A stretch of DNA of 8,825 bases from Bacillota bacterium (GCA_023387935.1 JAEWHG010000041.1:1-8825), one strand, 5' to 3'. Positions 1 to 6,978 are shown, numbered from the stretch's first letter. Notes: generated from the letters alone by a model not told the origin. Numbers and translations are program-made.

Positions 1-234
1 TTATTATTTTTTTCATATACCTACCTATATTCTACAACAATTATAGATTTATTTCATCTTATTCTTAAATTATTTATTCAAATTTTATAATTAATTGTTC
101 AATTCAGTATTTTAACTTCTAAATATATGACTATTCCATAAGAAATATCCTGCCATAAATCCGTAAACGCAAAATCATATTGTCTTTTAGATTTATATTT
201 TTTGTAATTTAAAATATTTCCACTGTACATTACT
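1..234. other. AT-rich non-coding stretch downstream of the metalloregulator gene
   Basis: I see no supported gene, RNA or mobile element here. The sequence is very AT-rich and lies 3' of the minus-strand regulator gene. Only a small dyad (AATTG-tt-CAATT, 93-104) is visible, with no GC-rich stem followed by a T-run on the minus strand, so I cannot point to a terminator for the regulator. It may end further left, outside the window. Confidence 0.6.
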
Positions 235-732
235 TTAAATCATATGACTGCCTATTTCTTCTTTAAATTTTTTATACATTTGGAAAACTTCAGGATTCCT
301 ATAAAAAAACTCATTTAATAAATGTATATTTTTTAAAGTATTTAAACTTACATCATGTTCTATCATTTCTGTATCTTTAAGCAAAGTCTTTTCTATTCCA
401 AGATTTTTCAAAAACTCTTCTATGATTCTATGCCTTTTCAGAAGAAACTCTCCTATTTCCTTGCCTTGTTCCGTCAGTTGAATAATACCATATTTAGGAT
501 AATCAACCAATCCTAACTCTCTTAATCTTTTTACACCTTTAGTTGTTGATGATGGTCTTACATTTAGTTTTATAGACAATTGATTAACTCTAATATATCC
601 TTCTTTCATACATATACGATATATCATTTCCATATAATCCTCCATACTAGAAGTTAATAATTTTTTCTCTGCATTTAACATCTGATACCCTCTAACAGTA
701 TGAAACTCTCTCTCATTTTTCAAATATTCCAT
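235..732 (-). CDS. DtxR/MntR-family metal-dependent transcriptional regulator
   Basis: This is a cytoplasmic DNA-binding repressor that senses a divalent metal (Mn2+ or Fe2+). An N-terminal winged helix-turn-helix (about residues 28-92, recognition region near 49-72) is followed by a dimerisation and metal-binding domain (about 95-140). By recalled alignment with Bacillus subtilis MntR, all six metal ligands are present: D32 and E35 in SMEDYMEMIY, H101 in KRHRIIEEFL, and E122, E125 and H126 in TEMIEHDVS. There is no SH3-like third domain, as in MntR and unlike DtxR/IdeR. It is divergent from feoAB, which makes feoAB its likely target (inference). The start is uncertain. ATG at 732 follows AAAAGGGG with no spacer. 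The in-frame TTG at codon 4 (723) has about 9 nt of spacing from AGGGG. ATG at codon 18 (681) is preceded by AGAGGG with 6 nt spacing and gives a more MntR-like N-terminus. The family is certain; the metal and the start codon are not. Confidence 0.9.
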   Translation of the reverse strand: MEYLKNEREFHTVRGYQMLNAEKKLLTSSMEDYMEMIYRICMKEGYIRVNQLSIKLNVRPSSTTKGVKRLRELGLVDYPKYGIIQLTEQGKEIGEFLLKRHRIIEEFLKNLGIEKTLLKDTEMIEHDVSLNTLKNIHLLNEFFYRNPEVFQMYKKFKEEIGSHMI

Positions 733-772
733 CCCCTTTTATTATTACTTTTAGAAGTGTAACCAAAATATG

Positions 773-800
773 ATTTTATGCATATCTTAATTATTGCTAA
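773..800 (-). promoter_or_regulatory. Possible promoter of the metalloregulator gene
   Basis: Read on the minus strand, TTAGCA (800-795) and TAAAAT (778-773) are separated by 16 bp. They match the sigma-A -35 consensus at 4 of 6 positions and the -10 consensus at 5 of 6. They lie 40-70 bp upstream of the gene. In such AT-rich DNA similar matches arise by chance, so this is tentative. The -35 box overlaps the palindrome at 794-805. Confidence 0.3.
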
Positions 801-805
801 AGCAA
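794..805. promoter_or_regulatory. Palindrome TTGCT-AA-AGCAA, candidate operator
   Basis: This is a 5-bp perfect inverted repeat with a 2-bp centre, in the divergent gap between the regulator gene and feoA, over the possible -35 of the regulator. On the minus strand the wider context TTTTGCTTTAGCAATA resembles the B. subtilis MntR box as I remember it (TTTGCCTTAAGGAAAC type), with roughly two thirds of positions shared. It may be an autoregulatory site. That is inference from position and partial similarity. Confidence 0.3.
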
Positions 806-810
806 AAAAT

Positions 811-835
811 CTTTCCTATGACTAACTTATGAAAG
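811..835. promoter_or_regulatory. Imperfect inverted repeat over the feoA -35, candidate metalloregulator operator
   Basis: Arms CTTTCCTATG (811-820) and CTTATGAAAG (826-835) are complementary at 8 of 10 positions around a 5-bp centre ACTAA. The dyad covers the -35 hexamer and part of the spacer of the feoA promoter, where a dimeric repressor would block RNA polymerase. It is longer than the palindrome at 794-805 and does not obviously share its sequence. The protein that binds is not shown by the sequence; the neighbouring DtxR/MntR-family protein is the natural candidate. Confidence 0.35.
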
Positions 836-846
836 AATTTTATAAA
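818..846 (+). promoter_or_regulatory. feoAB promoter (sigma-A type)
   Basis: ATGACT (818-823, 4 of 6 to TTGACA) and TATAAA (841-846, 5 of 6 to TATAAT) are separated by the optimal 17 bp. A start of transcription near 853 would leave a leader of about 19 nt carrying GGAGG (860-864) 7 nt before the feoA ATG. The spacing, the short leader and the overlapping dyad together make this the best promoter in the gap. Confidence 0.5.
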
Positions 847-871
847 TATTTATAGAAATGGAGGTTTTTTT

Positions 872-1114
872 ATGAATAAAAAATTAATACCTTTACATGA
901 GCTACCTATTGGTTCCTTTGGTAAAGTCAAAAAAATTACTGCTGTAGGAAATCCCCGTAGAAGACTGTTAGATTTAGGGATTATTGAAGATACAATAGTA
1001 GAATCTTTATTAAAGAGTCCTGCTGGAGACCCTATAGCATATCAAATTAGAGGTGCTGTTATTGCTTTACGCTCAGAAGAAGCATCTAAAATTTTTATTG
1101 AGTCAATTTATTAA
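872..1114 (+). CDS. feoA: FeoA, ferrous iron transport accessory protein
   Basis: This is a small cytosolic protein of 80 residues with an SH3-like fold that works with FeoB in Fe(II) uptake; family members are thought to contact FeoB and modulate its activity. Family features are visible: an N-terminal LHELPIGSFGKVKKI strand region (8-22), the basic turn and helix NPRRRLLDLGI (27-37), and the C-terminal SPAGDPIAYQIRG...IALR (49-67). Length is normal for a stand-alone FeoA. ATG is preceded by GGAGG (860-864) with 7 nt spacing. feoB starts 17 nt after its stop codon, so the two are co-transcribed. The promoter at 818-846 and the divergent metalloregulator suggest repression when metal is plentiful. 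No second feoA and no feoC are seen here. Confidence 0.95.
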   Translation: MNKKLIPLHELPIGSFGKVKKITAVGNPRRRLLDLGIIEDTIVESLLKSPAGDPIAYQIRGAVIALRSEEASKIFIESIY

Positions 1115-1131
1115 AAAAGGAGGTTCTATTC

Positions 1132-3279
1132 ATGGGTTTAACAAGTCAATCCACAGGAACAGGTGCCTTAAAAGAAATGTTTGAAGTAAAATTAGAATCA
1201 TCTAATGATATTGTAGTTGCATTAGCAGGTAATCCTAATACTGGTAAGAGTACAGTTTTTAACAGTCTTACAGGTCTTAATCAGCACACTGGAAACTGGC
1301 CTGGTAAAACTGTTACGAATGCTCAAGGTAAATATACGCATAAGGACAGAAAGTATGTGCTAGTTGATTTACCAGGAACTTATTCCTTATTAGCAAATTC
1401 AGTAGAGGAACAAGTAGCTAGAGATTTTATTTGCTTTGGTAACCCTCAAGCCACAGTTGTTGTTGCTGACGCCACTTGCTTAGAAAGAAATCTTAACTTA
1501 GTACTTCAGATAATGGAAATTACAGATAAAGTGGTAGTATGTGTAAATTTGTTAGATGAAGCAAAGAGAAAGAAAATAAGTATTGATTTGGAGAGACTGG
1601 AAAAAATCCTAGGTGTACCTGTAGTCGGAACCACTGCAAGAAGTGGTGAAGGGTTATATGAACTTAAAGATACTGTTGAAAAAGTTGCTAGAGGTGAAAT
1701 AAAAACGAATCCTAAAATTTTAAAATATGATGAATTACTTCAGGCGGCAATTAGAGAGGTGGACCCTCTTATAAATAAATTAGTACCTAATAAAATTAAT
1801 AGCAAGTGGGCATCCCTTCGTCTTATTGATGGCGATAATGCATTACTAGAATCAATGAATAATTACCTTGATTTTGATTTGTCTAAAGATGAATTGTTAA
1901 ATGAAAAATTAAATGTTGTTCATAAAGACCTTAGAGAACAAGATATTGAGTTAAAAGATTTAACAGATCGCATTGTTTCTAATATCGTTAAAACTGCTGA
2001 AGATATTAGTGAAGAGGTCGTTTCCTTAGAAAATAAGACCCATAATCAACTAGACCGCAAAATAGATAAAGTTTTAACTTCTAGGTTTCTTGGGATTCCA
2101 ATTATGATTGCTCTCTTAGGTGTTGTTTTCTGGATCACTATAAAAGGCGCAAATGTACCTTCAGCTATGTTAGCAAAGGGCCTATTTTGGATTGAAGGTC
2201 AATTAACTATATTTTTTAATTCGTTTGGTACTCCTCAGTGGATACACGATATCCTTGTACTAGGTATATATCGTACATTGGCATGGGTAGTATCCGTTAT
2301 GTTACCCCCTATGGCAATATTTTTTCCATTGTTCACCTTACTTGAAGACCTAGGATATCTTCCTAGAGTGGCATTTAACTTGGACCATTATTTTAAGAAG
2401 GCTTGTGCCCATGGAAAGCAAGCATTAACTATGTGTATGGGATTTGGGTGTAATGCTGCTGGTGTTATTGCTTGTAGAATTATTGATTCGCCAAGGGAAA
2501 GGTTAATTGCAATTATTACAAATAATTATGTACCTTGTAATGGACGATTTCCAACCTTAATTGCCCTAGCCACCATATTTATTGCCGGTGGAGCTGATAA
2601 TTTCAGTTCTATAGTAGCTACATTGTCTATATTATCTACTATCATATTAGGTGTTATCATTACTCTATTTATCTCTAAACTATTGTCAAAAACAATTTTA
2701 AAAGGGTTACCATCTTCTTTTACTTTAGAACTACCCCCTTATAGAAAACCTCAAGTAGGAAAAATAATTGTTTACTCTATCTTTGATCGTACTTTATTCG
2801 TACTAGGTCGTGCAGTTGTAATTGCCGCTCCTGCAGGTTTTGTAATATGGGCTATGGCCAATATTATTATTGGAGATGCTAGCTTACTTACCCATAGTGC
2901 CCAATTTCTAGACCCCTTTGCTCAGCTTTTAGGTTTAGATGGCTATATTCTAATGGCTTTTATATTAGGTCTACCCGCTAATGAAATCGTTATTCCAATA
3001 TTAATTATGAGCTACATGTCTAAAGGATCTATGCTAGAATTAGATAGCCTAAATGAAATGAGACAGCTATTTATTAATAATGGTTGGACTTGGTTGACTG
3101 CCGTTTGTATGATGTTGTTCTCATTAAATCATTGGCCTTGCGGTACTACTCTATGGACTATCCGAAAAGAGACACAGAGCTGGAAGTGGACTTGGATATC
3201 TTTCATAGTTCCAACTATTACAGGTATTGTATTATGCTTTATCGTTGCTCAGAGTGTAAGGCTATTGGGGCTTATATAG
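1132..3279 (+). CDS. feoB: FeoB, Fe(II) transporter B with cytosolic GTPase domain
   Basis: This is an inner-membrane ferrous iron transporter of 715 residues, complete and of normal length. The N-terminal G-domain shows G1 GNPNTGKST (33-41), a switch-I region around GNWPGKTVT (54-62), G3 DLPG (79-82), G4 NLLD (139-142) and a G5-like TTARSGEG (167-174). A helical spacer, partly charged, runs to about 315. The membrane part has roughly nine hydrophobic segments between 320 and 710. It contains the two Gate motifs with their cysteines, MGFGCNAAG (436-444, C440) and NNYVPCNGRFP (464-474, C469), plus NEIVIP (617-622) and HWPCGTTL (667-674, C670). All core motifs are intact, so it should be functional. 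AAGGAGGT (1117-1124) lies 7 nt before the ATG. It sits directly downstream of feoA. I see no small Cys-rich FeoB-associated gene after it. A stem-loop at 3381-3417 may end the transcript. Confidence 0.97.
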   Translation: MGLTSQSTGTGALKEMFEVKLESSNDIVVALAGNPNTGKSTVFNSLTGLNQHTGNWPGKTVTNAQGKYTHKDRKYVLVDLPGTYSLLANSVEEQVARDFICFGNPQATVVVADATCLERNLNLVLQIMEITDKVVVCVNLLDEAKRKKISIDLERLEKILGVPVVGTTARSGEGLYELKDTVEKVARGEIKTNPKILKYDELLQAAIREVDPLINKLVPNKINSKWASLRLIDGDNALLESMNNYLDFDLSKDELLNEKLNVVHKDLREQDIELKDLTDRIVSNIVKTAEDISEEVVSLENKTHNQLDRKIDKVLTSRFLGIPIMIALLGVVFWITIKGANVPSAMLAKGLFWIEGQLTIFFNSFGTPQWIHDILVLGIYRTLAWVVSVMLPPMAIFFPLFTLLEDLGYLPRVAFNLDHYFKKACAHGKQALTMCMGFGCNAAGVIACRIIDSPRERLIAIITNNYVPCNGRFPTLIALATIFIAGGADNFSSIVATLSILSTIILGVIITLFISKLLSKTILKGLPSSFTLELPPYRKPQVGKIIVYSIFDRTLFVLGRAVVIAAPAGFVIWAMANIIIGDASLLTHSAQFLDPFAQLLGLDGYILMAFILGLPANEIVIPILIMSYMSKGSMLELDSLNEMRQLFINNGWTWLTAVCMMLFSLNHWPCGTTLWTIRKETQSWKWTWISFIVPTITGIVLCFIVAQSVRLLGLI

Positions 3280-3380
3280 TTAAATGAATCGGTAATTTTA
3301 TATATAATTTTTCCAATTATATATTGAAAATAAAGTGAAAAGAAATTATTGTATCAGACTCACTGGTATTCTATTTGTGC

Positions 3381-3417
3381 TCAGGCTGTGTGGCGATATT
3401 TTCGCCACACAGTTTGG
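3381..3417 (+). terminator. Long stem-loop after feoB, possible terminator or 3' stabilising hairpin
   Basis: CTGTGTGGCGA (3386-3396) pairs perfectly with TCGCCACACAG (3402-3412) around a 5-nt loop. In plus-strand RNA five more pairs (3381-3385 with 3413-3417), three of them G-U, extend it to 16 bp. On the minus strand those wobbles become C-A mismatches, so the structure favours the plus-strand (feoAB) transcript. It begins about 100 nt after the feoB stop. The following TTTGGCTTTAC is a poor U-tract, so termination may be inefficient or the hairpin may protect the mRNA 3' end. Confidence 0.5.
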
Positions 3418-3450
3418 CTTTACTAAACAATTCTTTATCAGCATAATAGT

Positions 3451-3482
3451 AAAAAACTTCCTCAAACATTGGTCTAAGGAAG
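3451..3482 (-). terminator. Rho-independent terminator of the PTS operon
   Basis: On the minus strand CTTCCTTAGAC (3482-3472) pairs with GTTTGAGGAAG (3467-3457) around a CAAT tetraloop, giving 11 pairs with two G-U wobbles, immediately followed by six T residues (3456-3451). The wobbles are allowed only in minus-strand RNA. It begins 56 nt after the ptsI stop, the expected place for the end of the operon. Confidence 0.85.
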
Positions 3483-3538
3483 CATATGATACACTATTTA
3501 AATTTAACTTGTGCACTGCATATTTATATCGTATTATT

Positions 3539-5260
3539 CTACACATCTAAAGCATTAATTATTATATTTTCATCAATATATTTTTCTACATCATGTGCTG
3601 TAGGTAAATTTAATATATGATCTAACATACCTTCTATCTCTTTCTTTGAAGTATTCCTAATTAAATATCTAGCTTTTAAAATTGATGCAGCACTCATACT
3701 AAATTCATCTAATCCCATGGCTAAAAGTATTGGTATCAGCTTCTCATCACCTGCAACTTCGCCACACATACCTACCCATATCCCCTCCTTATGCCCATTC
3801 TCAATCGTCATTTTTATTAAGGATAATACTGCCGGATGAAATTGATTATATAAGTGAGATATATCTTGATTCCCTCTGTCAACCGCCAAGGAATATTGAA
3901 TTAAATCGTTCGTTCCTATACTGAAAAAATCAACTTCCTTAGCAAACTGCCTTGAATGTACTGCTACAGCAGGAATTTCAACCATGATTCCTACTTCTAT
4001 ATTTTCCATAAACTTAATATTTTCTTTTCTTAGATCCTCTTTGACCTCTTCAAGTATCAATTTGCATTGTCTTAATTCCTCGATACTTGAGATCATAGGA
4101 AACATTATTTTTATATTCCCATATATACTAGCCCTTAGAATAGCTCTTAATTGGGTGGTAAATATTTCTTTATGATCCAGACAAAATCTTACGGCTCTAT
4201 ATCCTAAGAAGGGATTCATTTCTTTTGGGATATTTAAATATGGAATATCTTTATCTCCTCCTATGTCCAAGGTTCTAATCACTAAGGTTTTTCCTTCTAA
4301 TTTTTCTGCCACTATTTTATAAGCTTCAAACTGTTCATCTTCTGTAGGAAGCTTATCATTATACATGTAAAGAAACTCTGTTCTATAAAGACCTACTCCC
4401 TCACCATCATTTTCTATTACCTTATCTATATCTTGCAGTGTACCTATATTCCCAGCTAATTCTACCTTATATCCATCCTTAGATATAGATTCTTGTCCCT
4501 TCATTTTCTCTAATCTTTCTTGCAATTTCTCTAAATATTCCTTCTCTTTTTTATATAATAGAACTTCATCTATGGTAGGATTTATAATAATATCACCAGT
4601 TGAACCATTGATAATCATTAAATCATCTTCTTTTGCTATATCTGTAATATCTTTTACCCCACATATTGCAGGAATATTCATAGTTCTAGCCATTATTGAT
4701 GTATGTGATGTACGACCACCTATTTCTGTCACAATTCCAACTACCATATCTTTGTTTATTTGTGCAGTATCTGATGGAGTCAAATCCTTGGCTACAATTA
4801 TGGTTTCTCTATTTATTAAGGATAAATCCTTATTTTCTACATTTAATAATACCCTCAACACCCTATTCGATACATCCTTTATATCAGCAGCCCTAGCTCT
4901 TAGATACTCATCTTCCATTTCATTGAAAAGTGAAATATAAGAATTCGTTATTTCACTAACTGCCCATTCGCTATTTACCTTATCAGCTAATATTTTATCT
5001 TTTATAGCACTAATATACTCTGGATCTTCCAATATCATCTTATGAGCAACAAATATTTCAGCTTCCTTTTTCCCTAATTTTTCTAAGGTCATATTATATA
5101 TATGATCGATGTCTATTATTGCTTTATTTATAGATTTATTTAATCTTTCTACTTCTAGTTCACTATTTAAAATACTTTTTTTAGAAATCTTTATCTCAGG
5201 GTCTTTATATATTAGAACCTTGCCTATACCAATACCTACTGAAGTTCCTAAGCCTTTCAA
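3539..5260 (-). CDS. ptsI: PTS enzyme I (phosphoenolpyruvate-protein phosphotransferase)
   Basis: This cytosolic enzyme takes phosphate from phosphoenolpyruvate and passes it to HPr, the first step of all PTS sugar uptake. It has 573 residues, close to the E. coli and B. subtilis proteins. The N-terminal HPr-binding and phospho-His domain carries GGRTSHTSIMAR (181-192) with active-site H186. The C-terminal PEP-binding TIM barrel shows YRTEFLY (R293), RTLDIGGDK (R329), MVEIP (E428), SIGTNDLIQY (N451, D452), R462 and the catalytic MCGEVAG (C499). It starts with TTG at 5260-5258: AGGAGGAG (5267-5274) ends 6 nt upstream, the next Met is at residue 57, and the KGLGTSVGIGIGK N-terminus is typical of the family. 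It follows ptsH by 12 nt and is the last gene of the operon, before the terminator at 3451-3482. Confidence 0.97.
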   Translation of the reverse strand: MKGLGTSVGIGIGKVLIYKDPEIKISKKSILNSELEVERLNKSINKAIIDIDHIYNMTLEKLGKKEAEIFVAHKMILEDPEYISAIKDKILADKVNSEWAVSEITNSYISLFNEMEDEYLRARAADIKDVSNRVLRVLLNVENKDLSLINRETIIVAKDLTPSDTAQINKDMVVGIVTEIGGRTSHTSIMARTMNIPAICGVKDITDIAKEDDLMIINGSTGDIIINPTIDEVLLYKKEKEYLEKLQERLEKMKGQESISKDGYKVELAGNIGTLQDIDKVIENDGEGVGLYRTEFLYMYNDKLPTEDEQFEAYKIVAEKLEGKTLVIRTLDIGGDKDIPYLNIPKEMNPFLGYRAVRFCLDHKEIFTTQLRAILRASIYGNIKIMFPMISSIEELRQCKLILEEVKEDLRKENIKFMENIEVGIMVEIPAVAVHSRQFAKEVDFFSIGTNDLIQYSLAVDRGNQDISHLYNQFHPAVLSLIKMTIENGHKEGIWVGMCGEVAGDEKLIPILLAMGLDEFSMSAASILKARYLIRNTSKKEIEGMLDHILNLPTAHDVEKYIDENIIINALDV

Positions 5261-5266
5261 AAAGAT

Positions 5267-5274
5267 CTCCTCCT
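5267..5274 (-). promoter_or_regulatory. Ribosome binding site of ptsI overlapping the ptsH stop
   Basis: AGGAGGAG on the minus strand overlaps the ptsH TAG stop (5275-5273) and lies 6 nt before the TTG start at 5260, or 8 nt if the first AGGAGG is counted. It supports the TTG start and suggests coupled translation of HPr and enzyme I. Confidence 0.75.
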
Positions 5275-5536
5275 AATCCATTATGTTATTTTCAATAAAA
5301 TCCCCTAGCTCCTTCACAGCTTTTTCTTCATCATCACCTATAGCTTTTATTACAAGACGATCTCCCTTTACAGCACCCATACTCAATATACCCATTATAC
5401 TTTTAGCGTTATATTCCTTTTCATTCTTAATAATTTTTATTTCACTAATATATTTTGTTGCTTCTTTTACAATCATAGATGCTGGTCTAGCATGTAATCC
5501 TGTATCATTTAACAGTACTATTTCTCTTTCAATCAT
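5273..5536 (-). CDS. ptsH: HPr, phosphocarrier protein of the PTS
   Basis: This small cytosolic phosphocarrier of 87 residues accepts phosphate from enzyme I and gives it to sugar-specific IIA proteins. The phospho-His site is in NDTGLHARPAS (H15, with R17). The regulatory serine is in AKSIMGILSMG (S46), the site used by HPr kinase/phosphorylase in Firmicutes, where HPr-Ser-P with CcpA mediates catabolite repression. Length and both sites are standard, so this is a true HPr and not a Crh-like paralogue, which lacks the active-site His. AGGAGA (5544-5549) precedes the ATG by 7 nt. It starts 31 nt after the mupG-like gene, with no room for an obvious separate promoter, and its stop overlaps the ptsI Shine-Dalgarno. 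Confidence 0.96.
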   Translation of the reverse strand: MIEREIVLLNDTGLHARPASMIVKEATKYISEIKIIKNEKEYNAKSIMGILSMGAVKGDRLVIKAIGDDEEKAVKELGDFIENNIMD

Positions 5537-5567
5537 AGTATCATCTCCTGACTATATATTTTTTAAA

Positions 5568-6647
5568 TTATTTTAGCTTAAACCTAAATTTTTGCCATGG
5601 CTTTATATAATCAATCAAAAATATTTCTTCATCAACAATCTTTCCAACAATAGAAGATCGATTACTGTTTTGCATAGGTTTTAGAACTAAATGTACTTCT
5701 CCAGCATAATGTGCATATAAGCTAGATTCAATCACAATATCTCCCTTTTCCATATCCTTTGGATTAATTAATCTAAATTCATGGCCTTTATACTTGACTC
5801 TAGATTGCGTAGATCGAATCATATATTCGGAAATATCACCTCTATTAAAATGAAGCTCATTTAATAAAATATTTTTCTCCGCTTCTGGAAGGTTTTCTTC
5901 TATCTCTATATTAAACTCTAAAATATTTCTATTCATTGAACTTAAAGCCTTGAGCTCTTCTTCAGAAGCAAAGCAGTTCGAAATAATAATATCATCGATT
6001 AATCCGGTATTTATTAAATCCTTGACTTGAACCTCAATGGGTAATCCTCTATGCTCTTCCATAGTAGGCAAGCCCTCATTTAAATCCCAAGGGCCAAAGT
6101 TTGCTTCATTAGATGAAACAAAAGCAGCAGTTCTAAGTCCATATTTCTTAAATTCTTCTGTTGATTTCATAAAATGTTCTCTAGATATTCCTGTATATCT
6201 ATGAGGATAAAAATTGTGACATCCGATTATATTTTCTTTATTAGGTACATAGCTCATAACATTGTCTAAGTACTTTGTTCCGCTACTAATGTTTAATTCT
6301 ATCTTTAATCCATAGGGATTAAATGACATTATACTTTCTTCATTACCACTAAAACCCATATCGAGCCTAATTCCCGTAAGTCCTATATCATGAAATATCT
6401 TTAAGTCTCTATAATCTATATTTAAATCTTTAAAAACCTTAGGAGCAACATCTGCTATGATCTCCATCTCTAAATCTCTACCATAATTAACTATATCCTT
6501 GAATTTTTCTAATATATCTTCATTTTCAACAGTTAAAAAATTCAGAAACACCCTGCTAAATCCATATTTTGATGCTAGATTTAAATATTTTTTATTATCC
6601 TCTAAATTACTCTTATCTGGATAAACAGATACCCCTAGCCTAACCAT
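5568..6647 (-). CDS. mupG: DUF871/MupG-family protein, putative 6-phospho-N-acetylmuramidase
   Basis: This cytosolic protein of 359 residues belongs to the DUF871 family. The characterised member, Staphylococcus aureus MupG, cleaves PTS-imported MurNAc-6-phosphate-GlcNAc into MurNAc-6-phosphate and GlcNAc during cell-wall recycling. The N-terminal TIM-barrel-like domain (about 1-240) starts with LGVSVYPDKSN and contains HNFYPHRYTG (144-153), FVSSNE (176-181) and EGLPTMEEHRG (191-201). A small C-terminal beta domain (about 260-359) contains ELHFNRGDISEYMIRST (264-280). ATG overlaps the upstream IIA gene by 8 nt and has AAGGAGA (6656-6662), so translation is probably coupled. Its place between a PTS IIA and HPr fits a phosphodisaccharide hydrolase. 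Family membership is firm. The MurNAc substrate is taken from the family and not shown here, and no murQ etherase gene is in view. Confidence 0.85.
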   Translation of the reverse strand: MVRLGVSVYPDKSNLEDNKKYLNLASKYGFSRVFLNFLTVENEDILEKFKDIVNYGRDLEMEIIADVAPKVFKDLNIDYRDLKIFHDIGLTGIRLDMGFSGNEESIMSFNPYGLKIELNISSGTKYLDNVMSYVPNKENIIGCHNFYPHRYTGISREHFMKSTEEFKKYGLRTAAFVSSNEANFGPWDLNEGLPTMEEHRGLPIEVQVKDLINTGLIDDIIISNCFASEEELKALSSMNRNILEFNIEIEENLPEAEKNILLNELHFNRGDISEYMIRSTQSRVKYKGHEFRLINPKDMEKGDIVIESSLYAHYAGEVHLVLKPMQNSNRSSIVGKIVDEEIFLIDYIKPWQKFRFKLK

Positions 6648-6972
6648 TGTTCTTTTCTCCTTTAAATGCTTCTATTATTTGATACAATTCTACAAATTCA
6701 GTTGCCATGTCCCTAACAGTAATCGCATTCATTAAATGGTCTTGAGCATGGATTAATAGGAGGGATATAGATTTTGCTTCTCCTCTGGCCTCTTCCTGTA
6801 TTAGTAAAGTTTGATTTTTATGTGCCTCTGATAATTTATTATTTGCCTCTTCTATACACTTTCTAGCCTTTTCATGCTCTCCATCTTTAGCGTACCCAAT
6901 GGCTTCCATACAAAGACTTCTGGCTTCCCCACTATAATTGATTATATTTATGATTGTAAGTTCTAAATCCAT
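6640..6972 (-). CDS. PTS lactose/cellobiose-family IIA component
   Basis: This cytosolic or membrane-associated phosphocarrier of 110 residues receives phosphate from HPr-His-P and passes it to a IIB. It is an all-helical protein that forms trimers in this family (LacF, ChbA/CelC, LicA). The signature LLLIHAQDHLMNAI (71-84) contains the phospho-accepting H75 and the metal-binding D78 of the trimer core. The open frame extends upstream to 7059, but I start at 6972. There MDLELTI matches the family N-terminus and AAAGGAGAG (6979-6987) lies 6 nt upstream. The longer version would add 29 unrelated residues inside the 3' end of the GH4 gene. The Shine-Dalgarno overlaps the GH4 stop codon, and the 3' end overlaps the mupG-like ATG by 8 nt. 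It works with the IIC at 8383-8825; the matching IIB is not in the window. Confidence 0.93.
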   Translation of the reverse strand: MDLELTIINIINYSGEARSLCMEAIGYAKDGEHEKARKCIEEANNKLSEAHKNQTLLIQEEARGEAKSISLLLIHAQDHLMNAITVRDMATEFVELYQIIEAFKGEKNNG

Positions 6973-6978
6973 TCTAAT

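Noticed and set aside
93..104. Small dyad AATTG-tt-CAATT as terminator of the regulator
   Set aside because: It has only five pairs, is over 130 nt from the stop codon and has no T-tract.
3084..3287. Short plus-strand frame overlapping the end of feoB
   Set aside because: It is out of frame inside a clearly coding, conserved part of FeoB with no ribosome binding site; a shadow.
3300..3324. AT-only hairpin (10-bp arms ATATATAATT/AATTATATAT) just after feoB
   Set aside because: The stem has no G-C pair and no T-run follows, so it is too weak for a terminator and is expected in such AT-rich DNA.
3335..3550. Plus-strand 71-residue frame, with a minus-strand 66-residue frame opposite, in the feoB-ptsI gap
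   Set aside because: Both run through the two hairpins. The plus frame starts with GTG and has no Shine-Dalgarno, and neither looks like a known protein. The plus frame is also not a Cys-rich FeoB-associated protein.
4572..4940. Plus-strand 122-residue hydrophobic frame opposite ptsI, and similar frames at 3730-3924, 3984-4175, 5283-5576 and 7767-8000
   Set aside because: These are antisense shadows of strongly conserved genes. Their hydrophobic composition is what AT-rich antisense reading gives.
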